From: JAMXLO01 sp963696645
GTDB lineage: Bacteria > Pseudomonadota > Alphaproteobacteria > Acetobacterales > Acetobacteraceae
Assembly: GCA_963696645.1 (NCBI GenBank)
Contig: CAVOKY010000011.1
Location: forward strand, 62,001-126,000
Reading direction: 5' to 3'
DNA: 64,000 nucleotides
Of the stretch, positions 8,796 through 18,225 are shown in pieces. Below the pieces are notes generated by a model that did no database searches, was not told the DNA's origin, and was given only the letters and a program-made list of their open reading frames with translations. The position numbers and the translations under genes are program-made. The first letter of the stretch is position 1. The number at the start of each line of letters is the position of its first letter.

Positions 8796-9636
8796 ACAGC
8801 GCCGACGGCGCGGCAGCGTTGCACAGTGGATTTTCTTCACCATCGCCCTGCTGCTGGCGGCGACATTCGCCTTTCCGCTCTGGTTCATGGTGAGCTCGGC
8901 ATTCAAGGCCGAGTCCGAGATCATGGCCGTACCGGTCCACTGGCTGCCGCATGATTTCCAGGGCCTCGACCAGTTCCGCGAAGCGATCTCGGAAGCGCCG
9001 CTCGTGGGATACCTCTGCAACAGCATGCTGCTCGCCGCGGTCCAGGTGGCGGTGACGGTGTTCTTCGGTGCGCTGGCGGGATTCGGCTTCGCCAAGTACC
9101 GCTTGCCGTTCCACCGGTTCCTGTTCTTCTTCGTCATTGCCACGATGATGATCCCGTTCCAGATCCTCGTGATACCGCTGTTCATGGAAGTACATGCGTT
9201 CGGCTGGGAGAACACCTACGTCGGCCTGATCGTGCCAGGAATGATGAACGCGTTCGGTGTCTTCATGATGCGCCAGTACGCTGCTGACCTGCCGAACGAG
9301 CTGCTCGAGGCGGCACGCGTCGATGGCGCGGGCGAATTTCATATCTTTCTGCGAATCGTGCTGCCGCTCCTGGTGCCGGCCATGACCAGCCTTGGCATCC
9401 TGGTTTTCATCTGGAGTTGGGGCGCCTTTCTCTGGCCGCTGGTTATCGTGCAGGACCGCAGCCTGCAGGTGCTGGCAGTGGGTCTCACGGATTTCAGCCA
9501 GTCCTATTCGCGGCCACCGGAGTGGGCAGCGGCGATGGCCGCCTCGACAATCGCGACGCTGCCCATCGCGGTACTGTTCGCATTCTTCCAGCGATACTTC
9601 ATCACCGGCCTCACAGCGGCCGCGGTCAAGGGATGA
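8785..9636 (+). CDS. ABC sugar transporter permease, UgpE/MalG type
   Basis: 283 residues starting at GTG 8785 inside the end of the previous gene. Six membrane segments are visible; the first is WIFFTIALLLAATFAFPLWF. The EAA loop is EAARVDGAGEFHIFLRIVLP (~residues 173-192), and the C-terminus QRYFITGLTAAAVKG is typical of MalG-type permeases. It pairs with the preceding permease to form the transmembrane channel for the substrate captured by the 6531-7829 product. It is the last gene of the importer operon; the following DNA holds only decayed fragments on the other strand. Confidence 0.93.
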   Translation: MRNKQRRRRGSVAQWIFFTIALLLAATFAFPLWFMVSSAFKAESEIMAVPVHWLPHDFQGLDQFREAISEAPLVGYLCNSMLLAAVQVAVTVFFGALAGFGFAKYRLPFHRFLFFFVIATMMIPFQILVIPLFMEVHAFGWENTYVGLIVPGMMNAFGVFMMRQYAADLPNELLEAARVDGAGEFHIFLRIVLPLLVPAMTSLGILVFIWSWGAFLWPLVIVQDRSLQVLAVGLTDFSQSYSRPPEWAAAMAASTIATLPIAVLFAFFQRYFITGLTAAAVKG

Positions 9637-9654
9637 CGCGCTGCTGATACCAGA

Positions 9655-9860
9655 TGTAGGTCATCGCCGATATCCATTCCCTGCTCGACCCAATCCAATG
9701 CCAGTGCGGCGGTATCGGCGTGGTCTACACACGCTGCAGTCCCGCGCAAGCCGCGCAACGCGCGCATCACATCCGCCGCTGCGGAGCACCCGCCAGCCGC
9801 GCCTCGGTCTGCGACGCCGCCCAATGATCCGACATTGCGCGTGCCAGCGAAAAGCTGTGC
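9655..9860 (-). pseudogene. Fragment resembling the C-terminal part of a PIN-domain protein
   Basis: The leftward frame reads AADVMRALRGLRGTAACVDH and then AALALDWVEQGMDIGDDLHL. This resembles the last helix and acidic pair of VapC-like PIN toxins (typically ALDW...G.DFADALHL). There is no start codon with an N-terminal PIN core in frame, so it is a remnant at best. The assignment is by pattern memory and short length; a chance reading cannot be excluded. Confidence 0.35.
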
Positions 9861-9904
9861 GGCCGGCATGATACCGGCCGCACGCGCGCACGGCGCTGTC
9901 GAGT

Positions 9905-10298
9905 ACAGGCCGTCGCCACCTCGTCCAATGGCACCACCACTTCTTCGGCCACACCGTGCAGATGCACGCACTGCCACGTCGTCGGACGGTGCGGGATGCT
10001 GTCCGGGCCGCTGAAGGTTTCGATCACGCCAATCGTCGTCACCGGGACACTTTGACCGAGCGTCACCTGAACCGGCCGGCAGGAAGAAGCCGAAATCGGG
10101 TGCCGCCGGTGTCGATCGTCCGCAGCAGCGCCACGGAGACCAGCGGCCGACGCCGGTGTTGTCGGTGGTGATCTCCGCCGGCTTGAACTTCTTCGTGTGA
10201 CCGTTCTGCGTGAAGGTCAGCGCAGTAAAGGCAGGATTGGCGCCGATGATATACTCGACCTCGACACCGTTCCCGTGCAGCAGATAGTTGTTCGCCAT
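9905..10298 (-). pseudogene. Frameshifted small hypothetical gene
   Basis: From ATG 10298 (GGAG about 9 nt upstream) the frame reads MANNYLLHGNGVEVEYIIG, then FTALTFTQNGHTKKFKPAEI, and loses sense near 10150. Plausible continuations occur in the other two frames (LVSVALLRTIDTGGTRFRLL, then QVTLGQSVPVTTIGVIETFS and TWQCVHLHGVAEEVVVPL). Two or more indels are therefore needed to restore about 130 residues. I do not recognise the family. The strand and position behind the ABC operon suggest an old insertion or relic gene. Confidence 0.45.
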
Positions 10299-10432
10299 GA
10301 GCCGTGCTCCGCTTCTGTATGCCGGCAGAAGCCGGCCGGCGGCGCCGACGCTAGGTAGAGCGAGGGCAGCCAAGTGTGAGCCGGTTCATAGAGTTGCTAT
10401 TGATAGCGGACACGTGAATGTTGGCCCCGCCC

Positions 10433-11326
10433 TCACTCCGCCGCCGCCGCCTGCTCTCCCGCCTTCCGCACCCGCAACTTTCGGATCCGCCGCGGATCGG
10501 CATCCAGCACGCGGAATTCGATCCCCGACGGGTGGCTGATCACCTCGCCCTTCGCCGGCACCCGGCCCGCCAGCGTGAACACCAGCCCGCCCACCGTTTC
10601 GATGTCGGCGTCCCGCTCGTCTTCCGACAGCACCGGACCCATGCGGCTTTCGAATTCCTCCACCGGCAGCCGCGCGTTGATATCCAGCGCCCCATCCGGC
10701 CGCTCCACCATCATCGCCGCGTCCACCTCGTCATGCTCGTCCGAGATGTCGCCGACGATCGTCTCCACCAGGTCCTCGATGGTCACCAGCCCATCGATGC
10801 CGCCGTATTCGTCCACCACCAGTGCGAGGTGAATGCGCGCCTGGCGCATCTGCAGCAGCAGGTCCAGCACCGGCATCTGCGGCGCCACCATCAGCGGGCG
10901 GCGCAAGATCGCCTCCAGCCGGAATGCCTCCGGGCGGCCGATATAGGCGATGACATCCTTGATATGCACCATGCCCACGACGTCATCGAGCTGCTCGCGG
11001 TACACCGGCAGACGTGAGTGGCCCTCCCAGCGGATCTGCTGCAACGACTCCTCCAACGAGACATCCACCCGCATGGCGACGATATCCGCGCGCGGCACCA
11101 TCACGTCATCGGCGGTGGTCTCGCGCAGCCGCAGGATGTTGGCAATCAGCGCGCGTTCCTGGCGGTCCAGTTCGGGCAGTTCGCCGGCCACCGGCTGCTC
11201 GTCAGCCGCCTCCTGCACGAGTTCGGCAATCGACTCGCGCAGGCTGTGCTCGGTCTGACGCCCACCGAGCAGATGCCGCAGACGCGTCAGCAGCGGAACG
11301 CGCCCGCCGTTGCCGTGCGCGCTCAT
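10433..11326 (-). CDS. corC: CorC/HlyC-type CBS-domain protein
   Basis: 297 residues from ATG 11326, which overlaps the ybeY stop by 4 nt. An acidic N-terminus is followed by two CBS domains (VMVPRADIVAMRVDVSLEES; LVVDEYGGIDGLVTIEDLVE) and a C-terminal CorC_HlyC domain (LPVEEF..., VGGLVFTLAGRVPAKGEV). There is no DUF21 membrane part, as expected for the CorC form. The family is linked to magnesium/cobalt efflux and membrane stress; the molecular function is not settled. It is the last gene of the miaB-phoH-ybeY-corC operon. The lnt gene that often follows in alphaproteobacteria is absent here. Confidence 0.93.
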   Translation of the reverse strand: MSAHGNGGRVPLLTRLRHLLGGRQTEHSLRESIAELVQEAADEQPVAGELPELDRQERALIANILRLRETTADDVMVPRADIVAMRVDVSLEESLQQIRWEGHSRLPVYREQLDDVVGMVHIKDVIAYIGRPEAFRLEAILRRPLMVAPQMPVLDLLLQMRQARIHLALVVDEYGGIDGLVTIEDLVETIVGDISDEHDEVDAAMMVERPDGALDINARLPVEEFESRMGPVLSEDERDADIETVGGLVFTLAGRVPAKGEVISHPSGIEFRVLDADPRRIRKLRVRKAGEQAAAAE

Positions 11327-11781
11327 GCCCGCTTCCACGGGTTGGGCACGCCAAGCTGGTGCAGGATGCGGGCTTCCGCCAGTTCCATGCGCCGTGCCTC
11401 ACCGGGGTGGTGATGATCATGGCCAGCCAGATGCAGCGCACCATGCACCACCAGATGCGCCAGATGGTGCCCTGGGCGACGGCCAGACGCCGCAGCCTCG
11501 CGCCGGATGACACCCAGCGCCAGCACCATTTCGGGCGCCGGCGCCGTATAGGTCAGCACGTTGGTCGGCCGGTTCCGCCCGCGATGGCGTGCGTTCAACC
11601 GCCGCACTGTGCGATCCGCCGCCAACACCACCGAGACATTGGCACCGGCGGCCCGGGCAGCACGCCAGGCGATGCTTTCCGCGTGCAGCACCAGCCGGCG
11701 CCACGCCGGCTCCGTGACAATCACGCTGACTTCGTGGCGGATCCCCGCTCGCGCGGGGCGGCTACTTGGGTCTGGATCCAT
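11323..11781 (-). CDS. ybeY: Endoribonuclease YbeY (rRNA maturation factor)
   Basis: 152 residues, standard length. The zinc signature H-x3-H-x5-H is visible as HGALHLAGHDH (~residues 117-127), and RHRGRNRPTNVLTY is the conserved segment before it. YbeY is a metal-dependent single-strand RNase acting in 16S rRNA 3' maturation and ribosome quality control. It starts 2 nt before the phoH stop region and overlaps corC by 4 nt, consistent with coupled translation. Confidence 0.95.
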   Translation of the reverse strand: MDPDPSSRPARAGIRHEVSVIVTEPAWRRLVLHAESIAWRAARAAGANVSVVLAADRTVRRLNARHRGRNRPTNVLTYTAPAPEMVLALGVIRREAAASGRRPGHHLAHLVVHGALHLAGHDHHHPGEARRMELAEARILHQLGVPNPWKRA

Positions 11782-11783
11782 CG

Positions 11784-12848
11784 CTATTTGCCGGTTGCAT
11801 CCCCCGGCTGGTTGATCTCTCTCGCTCGACGGGCTTCGCGGCGCTTGTCGCCCTCCGCCGCCGCGCGCTGATCATAGGCATCGACGATGCGGGCGACCAG
11901 CGGGTGCCGCACCACGTCGCGCGTCCCCAGCCTGACCACCGCAATGCCGGACACCCCTTCCAGCGTGTCCAACGCGTCGCGCAGCCCGGACCGCACCCCG
12001 ATAGGCAGATCGACCTGCGTCAGGTCGCCCGTCACCACCATGCGCGTGCCCTCGCCCATCCGTGTCAACCACATCTTCATCTGCACTGCGGTGGTGTTCT
12101 GCGCCTCGTCCAGAATGGCATAGGCATGCGCCAGCGTGCGCCCGCGCATGAACGCCAGCGGCGCCACCTCGATTTCGCCGTTGGTCAGCCGGCGCACCAC
12201 CTGTTCGGCCGGCATCATGTCGTGCAGTGCATCGTACAGCGGCCGCAGGTAGGGATCGACCTTCTCCTTCATGTCGCCGGGCAGGAAGCCCAGCCGCTCG
12301 CCGGCCTCCACCGCCGGCCGCGACAACACGATCCGGTCCACCTTGCCGGCCTGCAGCATGGCCACCGCCTGTGCCACCGCGAGATAGGTCTTGCCGGTGC
12401 CGGCCGGGCCGACCCCGAATACCATCTCGTGCGACGCCAGCGCCTCGATATACGCGGCCTGGCCAGGACTGCGCGGCCCCACCGCGCCCCGCCGCGTGCG
12501 GATCGCCGGCACGTCAGACAGCGGCAGCCGAGGATCGGTGTCGGCATCCGCCAGCTTGATCGCCGCCTCCACCTCCGGGCGGCCGACGCTCTCGCCGCGT
12601 TCCAGGCGGCGCCACAGCCCTTCGAGCGTGGCCTGCGCCACGTCGACGCGCGACGGTTCGCCGGTGATGGCGACCCGATTGCCGCGGCACGACAGGCGCA
12701 CGCCGAGCGCCTGCTCGATGCGCACCATGTGGCGGTCGTGGTCGCCGAGCAGCAGCGGCAGCAGCGTGTTGTCAGCAAACTGAAGTGTCACGGCCTTGCC
12801 GTGGGGGGAGGCGGCGGGGATGGCAGGGGTGGCGGTGGATTGGCTCAA
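11784..12848 (-). CDS. phoH: PhoH-family ATPase (YbeZ)
   Basis: 354 residues. Walker A is GPAGTGKT (~residue 147), Walker B is AYAILDEAQN (~residue 245), and VVTGDLTQVDLP is the conserved third motif. The N-terminal ~110 residues form the KH-like RNA-binding region of the YbeZ branch. The protein works with YbeY in RNA metabolism. Its ATG overlaps the miaB stop by 4 nt (12845-12848), and ybeY begins directly downstream. Confidence 0.96.
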   Translation of the reverse strand: MSQSTATPAIPAASPHGKAVTLQFADNTLLPLLLGDHDRHMVRIEQALGVRLSCRGNRVAITGEPSRVDVAQATLEGLWRRLERGESVGRPEVEAAIKLADADTDPRLPLSDVPAIRTRRGAVGPRSPGQAAYIEALASHEMVFGVGPAGTGKTYLAVAQAVAMLQAGKVDRIVLSRPAVEAGERLGFLPGDMKEKVDPYLRPLYDALHDMMPAEQVVRRLTNGEIEVAPLAFMRGRTLAHAYAILDEAQNTTAVQMKMWLTRMGEGTRMVVTGDLTQVDLPIGVRSGLRDALDTLEGVSGIAVVRLGTRDVVRHPLVARIVDAYDQRAAAEGDKRREARRAREINQPGDATGK

Positions 12849-14236
12849 GCGCAGGCTCTCTCCTCGGTGAGGGTTCCAGACAATGAGTTGGGGAGTGCGG
12901 CGGCGATCTGCACGGTTATTTCCCGGCCGATCAGATCAGCCTCCCCCGATACATGCACCGGCTGAAGGAATGGTGACCGGCCGGCGACCTGCCCCTGATG
13001 GCGGCCAGGACCGGTGAACAGCACCGCCAGGTGCAACCCGACGCAGCCGGCGTTGAATGCCGCCTGCTGGGCACGCAGCAGCGCCTGCAACTCGGCCAGT
13101 CGGGCATCCTTCGCGGCGTCCGGCAACTGTGCCGACGCGCCGGCGGCCGGCGTGCCTGGCCGCGGCGAATACTTGAAGCTGTACGCCTGGGCGAAGCCAA
13201 CCTCGCGCACCAACATCAGCGTGGCCTGGAAATCCGCCTGGGTCTCGCCCGGGTGACCGACGATGAAATCGGACGACAGGGCGATGTCCGGCCGCGCGGC
13301 GCGCAGCCTCTCCACCAGGCGCAGGTAGTCCGAGGCGGTATGCTTGCGGTTCATCGCTGCCAGCATGCGATCGGCGCCCGACTGCACCGGCAGATGCAGG
13401 AACGGCATCAGCATTGGCACATCCCGATGTGCCGCGATCAGATCGTCGTCCATGTCGCGCGGATGCGACGTGGTGTAGCGCAGGCGCAGCAGCCCGGGGA
13501 CGCCAGCCAGTTCGCGCAGCAGGCGGCCGAGGCCCCAGACGCCGCCGCCGGGCGCCTGGCCGTGCCAGGCGTTGACGTTCTGGCCCAGCAGCGTGATCTC
13601 ACGCGCGCCCTGACCCACCAGCCGGCGCGCCTCGGCGATCACGGCGGCGGCCGGCCGGCTCTGTTCCGCACCGCGGGTGTACGGCACGACGCAGAAGCTG
13701 CAGAACCTGTCGCAGCCCTCCTGAATCGTCAGGAACGCGGTGATCCCCTGCGGCGCCGCGGCATCCGGCAGGAAGTCGAACTTCTGCTCCGCCGGGAAGT
13801 CGGTCTCGATCACCGCCCCGGCTTTGTCCCCATGGGCGGCCCGCACCGCGCGCGCCACCATTTCCGGCAGCCGATGGTAGGTCTGCGGCCCGAGCACGAT
13901 ATCGACATACGGCGCGCGCGCCAGGATTTCTGCGCCTTCCGCCTGCGCCACGCAGCCGGCGACAGCCAGGATCATCCGTCCGCCATCCGCTGCCCGCCTC
14001 TCCTTCAGCCGCCGCAGCCGGCCCAGTTCGGAGAACACCTTCTCCGCCGCCTTGTCGCGGATATGGCAGGTATTGAGGATCACCATGTCGGCGCCATCGG
14101 CATCGGCAGCCGGCGCATAGCCCAGAGGCGCCAGCACGTCCGCCATCCGCGCGCTGTCGTACACGTTCATCTGGCAGCCCCAGGTGATCACGTGCAGACG
14201 CTTAGGGCCGGACTCCGCACGCTCCGTGACGTTCAA
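12845..14236 (-). CDS. miaB: tRNA-2-methylthio-N6-dimethylallyladenosine synthase MiaB
   Basis: 463 residues, usual length. The N-terminal MTTase domain has HVITWGCQMNVYDSARM and ILNTCHIRDKA, with a third Cys in AVAGCVAQAEG for one 4Fe-4S cluster. The radical-SAM motif is CDRFCSFC (CxxxCxxC, ~residue 175). A C-terminal TRAM domain follows (LHLAVLFTGPGR...). The enzyme adds the 2-methylthio group to i6A37 of tRNA. It is the first gene of the leftward operon, with 4-nt overlap into phoH. Confidence 0.97.
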   Translation of the reverse strand: MNVTERAESGPKRLHVITWGCQMNVYDSARMADVLAPLGYAPAADADGADMVILNTCHIRDKAAEKVFSELGRLRRLKERRAADGGRMILAVAGCVAQAEGAEILARAPYVDIVLGPQTYHRLPEMVARAVRAAHGDKAGAVIETDFPAEQKFDFLPDAAAPQGITAFLTIQEGCDRFCSFCVVPYTRGAEQSRPAAAVIAEARRLVGQGAREITLLGQNVNAWHGQAPGGGVWGLGRLLRELAGVPGLLRLRYTTSHPRDMDDDLIAAHRDVPMLMPFLHLPVQSGADRMLAAMNRKHTASDYLRLVERLRAARPDIALSSDFIVGHPGETQADFQATLMLVREVGFAQAYSFKYSPRPGTPAAGASAQLPDAAKDARLAELQALLRAQQAAFNAGCVGLHLAVLFTGPGRHQGQVAGRSPFLQPVHVSGEADLIGREITVQIAAALPNSLSGTLTEERACA

Positions 14237-14401
14237 CGACCAAACTCCGTCCTGCCTGGCCGGACTGTTCCGGCACGCGGCGAGGGATGAATCGTCGGAC
14301 AGTTCGAGCAGGTCAAGCGCGGCAGCGCGGATTCGCCTCCTGAGTCTGGTCGCAGTCTGGCAGGATTTGCCAGCCCGCTGTCAACCGGAACCAATGCAGG
14401 T

Positions 14402-15942
14402 CAGCACTTCTCATTTTGCCTCAACCCCGTAACGAAGGGGCAGCTTCCCTGCCCCGGCCCGATGACGTTGTTCACGGCCCGAGTGGAGGAGGTCTGGTGA
14501 ACGCCAGGGTGCCTAGCAGGTGGTGCCATGACGGGAACACCAGATAGGTGGTGATTGCCCGGAGATGCTGGAAGAACCCCTGACGCGTTCCGGCGGTGCG
14601 CATGGCGGCACGCCAGGCCTGTCCTGCCAGTTCGCAGACGGTGTGGCAGGCGAAGGCCAGCAGGTTGAGTGTGGCGAGCACGGTTGAAAGGTTCTGCCGG
14701 CCGTGCCCGAAATTGTGTTCCAGGTGGTAGCCCTTGGTCTTCAGGGTGTTGAACGCCTCGTTTTCGATTTTCCAGCGCGCCCTGCCGCAGGCGGCCAGTT
14801 CGGCTACGCTGTCGCGGCCCACCGCCAGGTCGGTGATGAAGCTGTTTCGGTAGGTTGCCTTGCCGGCGGGATCGAGGATCTCGATCATGAACCAGTTGAC
14901 CTTCAAGGCGTCGCCGCCGTCGCGCATTGGCACATCGGACAGCCACCGATAGCGATGACGGCCCCATTTGCCGCGGACCTTGACCCGGGTTGTCAGTTCC
15001 TCCAGCGCGACGCCGCTGCGGTATTCCTCAATGGTCTGGTGCGACGCGGGCTTGCAGACGAAGATGAAGTGCGCGCTCGCATCGAGCACCGCCTGGCAGG
15101 TCGGCTGGCGCGAGTACAGATCATCGCCCAGATACACCGGGTTGAGCCGGGCATAGCAGGCGCCATGCGCTGTCAGCCAGCGCCGCATGGCGCGGCTCTC
15201 GCAGTCCTGTTTGTCGTGACCATCCTGCGGGACGATGAATTCCGGCTCCAGCGGCACCGCATGGTTGTGGCCGGGACAGACCAGTGTCGCGGCCAGCAGG
15301 GCGTGATGGTATTCCTCCGTGCCGTTGCCGCGTTTGCGGGTTGAGCAATTCGGACAATGCAGTTCGGTCGAGCAGTAATACTCGGAGCCATCCAGCGCGA
15401 TCAGCATGTGGTCTTTGAGGACACGCAGTTGGTCGATCGCGCCGGACTGCTCCAGTTCGGCGAGCGCGGCGGCGAAGGCAGGGTGGAATTGCTCCGGCTC
15501 AACCGGATCGAGCATGGCGCGGATCTGATTGTCGCAGGGGATCCGATCCATCCCGAACAGGGTCTGGCAGTTGGAGCGCCCCTGACCCGCCGCCAGATGC
15601 CGCTGATGCGCCAGAAACGACGGGCTCTGCATGAAGAACGCGGCGAACGCGGCCATGCCGAAATCGGCCATGGCGTAGGTCGTATTCTGCCCCTGCCGCT
15701 TGTCCGGAAGCGCCAGGCAGCAGCCACGAACGGCAGCGATCAGGTGGTCCGTCGTGCTCACCCCGCCAACGAATCGACAAAGCCGTCGCGCCGGAAGCCG
15801 TCATCCGTCTATCGCCGGCGATTTGACCGGCACTGTTGCATTCCAAACTCAGTCCGGCGCCGTCAGGCTCGCAGCCAACCCGCTGCCATGACCCGATTGA
15901 GCCCTCGCATCCACCATGCTCGGGGCAAAATGAGAAGTGCTG
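14402..15942 (-). mobile_element. Insertion sequence with 19-bp perfect inverted repeats
   Basis: Length 1541 bp, bounded by CAGCACTTCTCATTTTGCC at 14402-14420 and its exact reverse complement at 15924-15942. One complete transposase gene is inside. No clear target duplication is visible next to the repeats. It lies about 165 bp upstream of miaB, so it could affect that operon's promoter region. The transposase is of an IS4-like/ISNCY type; the exact family would need a database comparison. Confidence 0.85.
14472..15761 (-). CDS. DDE transposase (IS4-like/ISNCY type)
   Basis: 429 residues, intact. Candidate catalytic residues are LIALDGSEYYCS (first Asp, ~residue 124), YLGDDLYSRQ (second Asp) and RARWKIENEAFNTLKTKGYH (Glu, ~residue 345). 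A zinc-like CPNC lies at ~residue 135. It occupies most of the element between the 19-bp repeats, and the start is about 160 bp inside the right end. Confidence 0.88.
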   Translation of the reverse strand: MSTTDHLIAAVRGCCLALPDKRQGQNTTYAMADFGMAAFAAFFMQSPSFLAHQRHLAAGQGRSNCQTLFGMDRIPCDNQIRAMLDPVEPEQFHPAFAAALAELEQSGAIDQLRVLKDHMLIALDGSEYYCSTELHCPNCSTRKRGNGTEEYHHALLAATLVCPGHNHAVPLEPEFIVPQDGHDKQDCESRAMRRWLTAHGACYARLNPVYLGDDLYSRQPTCQAVLDASAHFIFVCKPASHQTIEEYRSGVALEELTTRVKVRGKWGRHRYRWLSDVPMRDGGDALKVNWFMIEILDPAGKATYRNSFITDLAVGRDSVAELAACGRARWKIENEAFNTLKTKGYHLEHNFGHGRQNLSTVLATLNLLAFACHTVCELAGQAWRAAMRTAGTRQGFFQHLRAITTYLVFPSWHHLLGTLAFTRPPPLGP

Positions 15943-16089
15943 CTCGGGAGATGATCAATGCGACACATCTGAAGTAGAAGTGATAACTTAGAGCGTTTTT
16001 GGCTTGGCGGCGCGGCGCACGATCGGCGCGATGAGTGCACCGTGTCGCGGGGCCGCGCCGGTGAGCGAAACACGAGTTGGGCTAAAGCG

Positions 16090-16983
16090 TCACGCGGGAA
16101 CCGTTATGGGGATTGTTTCGACGTCCCTGGGATCGATCAATGGTGTTTGTCGCCCGTTTGGCGTCCAGCCCGATGGTGGTGAGGAACGCGATCGAATGAT
16201 GCCGCTCTGCGGCCGGTGATCGACGAGGCGCGCGACGTCATCAGCAGGAACCACGGGGCCGTGCGTGAGGAAAATGGCTTCGCACGACACGCTCCGACTA
16301 CCGCCGATGTCGGCGTTGCCTGGCGTGCCCGAGCGGAGAGGGAGCGACAGAGTCGGCGTCATGAACTGTCGCACCACATAGGCGCGCGAGGCGGCGGAGT
16401 TGGCGGCAACGATGCACAAGTCAGCATTTGGCCGCCGCAGCAGGGACACACTTCGATCTCCACACCGGTCAGGTCCCGGAGGCGATCTTGCCATCGGCGC
16501 AGAGGTGGCACGTCTGGTTGCCGGCGCCGCGGCGAGTAAGTCGCGACAAAGCGCCAGCTTGGCGGCGCGATGGCAGTTGGCAAGGAAGCCGATATGTCGA
16601 ATGCGATGAAACCCGCTGGGCACGGTGTGTTGCAGGCAGCGGCGGATGAACTCGTCAGCGGAGAGCGTCATCACCTTGGTTTTGCCGGCCTGACGATAGT
16701 CCTTCCAGGTGAAGCTGACCTGGCCATTGTCGAACCCGACCAGACGGCTGTTGGCGATGGCGACACGATGGGTGTAGCGCCCGAGATAATCGAGTACCTG
16801 CTCGGGTGCAGCGAACGTAGGCTTGGCGAAGACGACCCAGTCGATTTGGGCCAACGCGTCGATCCGCGCGATGAAGTTGGCGGGAACAGCCAAGGCGTCG
16901 AGGGAGCCGGAGAATCGGAGTTCACCATTCGCGAGGGCGGCATGCAGCGCTGCAGGAACAGTGCGCGGAAGCAGTGAGAGAGC
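16090..16983 (-). pseudogene. IS91-type transposase remnant, 5'-truncated and frameshifted
   Basis: The leftward frame gives ANGELRFSGSLDALAVPANF, WVVFAKPTFAAPEQVLDYLG, RYTHRVAIANSRL and VSFTWKDYR, the conserved C-terminal half of IS91-family Y2 transposases. Near 16560 the frame breaks, and the usual tail continues in another frame (DLTGVEIEVCPCCGGQM at ~16440-16490). The N-terminal half with the catalytic tyrosines is missing because the IS110-type element starts at 16984. The residual element cannot move by itself. Confidence 0.8.
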
Positions 16984-17094
16984 GTAAGACCGCATGTCCG
17001 CTGAGCGCTTGAGGTGGCTCGCCCCGCATGTGCGGAAATAGGCGAGGGTTGCCCGGATGGTCCGGGCCGATCCTCAACGCACAGGGGACGAGCC

Positions 17095-18225
17095 ATGAGG
17101 AGATGTGGGGAAGTATTTGTCGGGATCGATACCGCCAAGGCGAAGAACGCAGTTGCGATCGCCGAGGCCGGTCGGCAAGGAGAGATTCGATATCTCGGTG
17201 AGTTTGCCAATACACCGGATGCCGTTGCCAAACTGGTTCGCAAGCTCGGTGACCGCTACGAGACGTTACATTTTTGCTACGAAGCGGGACCTACGGGCTA
17301 TGGGCTGTATCGACAGATCGTTGCAATGGGACATAGCTGCACGGTGGTTGCGCCATCGCTGATTCCGCGTCGACCTGGCGAGCGGGTGAAGACCAACCGA
17401 CGCGACGCGCTGTCTCTGGCCCGGTTGCTGCGCGCAGCAGAGCTGACGGCGGTCTGGGTACCTGACGAGACGCATGAGGCGGTTCGCGATCTGGTGCGCA
17501 CCCGGGCAATGGCGATCGAGGATTACCGTCGCAAGCGCCAGCACATCAGCTCGTTCCTGCTGCGGCATGGCCGTGTCTACGAAGGAGGCACGACTTGGCG
17601 AGGACGACATCTGCGCTGGCTGGACGGACAGAGTTTCGTTCATGCCGCCCAACGGTTCGCGTTTCAGGAGATGCTGAACGCGATGCGAGCGGCCGTTGAA
17701 CGGATCGACAGGTTGGATGCTGCGCTGGTGGAAATTGTGCCTGCCTGGACGATGGCACCTGTGGTTGCGGCGTTCCAGGCCATGCGTGGCGTCGGCTTTC
17801 TAACTGCGACGGCAGTCGTTGCCGAAGCCGGGGACCTCCGCCGCTTCGAGCATCCTCGTCAGCTGATGGCGTTCCTCGGCCTGGTACCGTCCGAACGCTC
17901 CACGGGCGACACAAGGCGGCAGGGCGGGATTACCAAGACGGGCAACAGCAGCGCACGGAAGGCACTGGTCGAAGCGGCGTGGACCTATCGACATTCTGCC
18001 GGCGTGGGAACCACACACCAGCGACGGCAGCAGTTGCTGCCGCAACGAGTGCGCGAGATTGCCTGGAAGGCGCAGAGCCGGTTGTGCGCCCGTTATCGAC
18101 GACTGACCGCGAAGGGGAAGCGCAACACTGTGGTAATCACTGCGATTGCGCGGGAAATTGCGGCCTTCCTCTGGGCCATCGCGCGCGAGGTCGAACCTGC
18201 ACCGATCACACCACATACGATGTAA
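17095..18225 (+). CDS. IS110-family transposase, copy 1
   Basis: 376 residues from ATG 17095 (GGGGA upstream). The N-terminal RuvC-like DEDD domain shows FVGIDTAKAKNAVAIAEAG, CYEAGPTGYGLYRQ and KTNRRDALSLARLLRA. The C-terminal Tnp_20 domain has MRGVGFLTATAVVAEAGD, QLMAFLGLVPSERSTG and KTGNSSARKALVEAAW with the conserved serine. Together with a bridge RNA such enzymes recombine donor and target. The product differs from copy 2 only in the last four residues (PHTM versus LQAA). Confidence 0.92.
   Translation: MRRCGEVFVGIDTAKAKNAVAIAEAGRQGEIRYLGEFANTPDAVAKLVRKLGDRYETLHFCYEAGPTGYGLYRQIVAMGHSCTVVAPSLIPRRPGERVKTNRRDALSLARLLRAAELTAVWVPDETHEAVRDLVRTRAMAIEDYRRKRQHISSFLLRHGRVYEGGTTWRGRHLRWLDGQSFVHAAQRFAFQEMLNAMRAAVERIDRLDAALVEIVPAWTMAPVVAAFQAMRGVGFLTATAVVAEAGDLRRFEHPRQLMAFLGLVPSERSTGDTRRQGGITKTGNSSARKALVEAAWTYRHSAGVGTTHQRRQQLLPQRVREIAWKAQSRLCARYRRLTAKGKRNTVVITAIAREIAAFLWAIAREVEPAPITPHTM

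Noticed and set aside
11766..14290. Long + strand frames (399 and 430 codons)
   Set aside because: Shadows of phoH and miaB caused by high GC.
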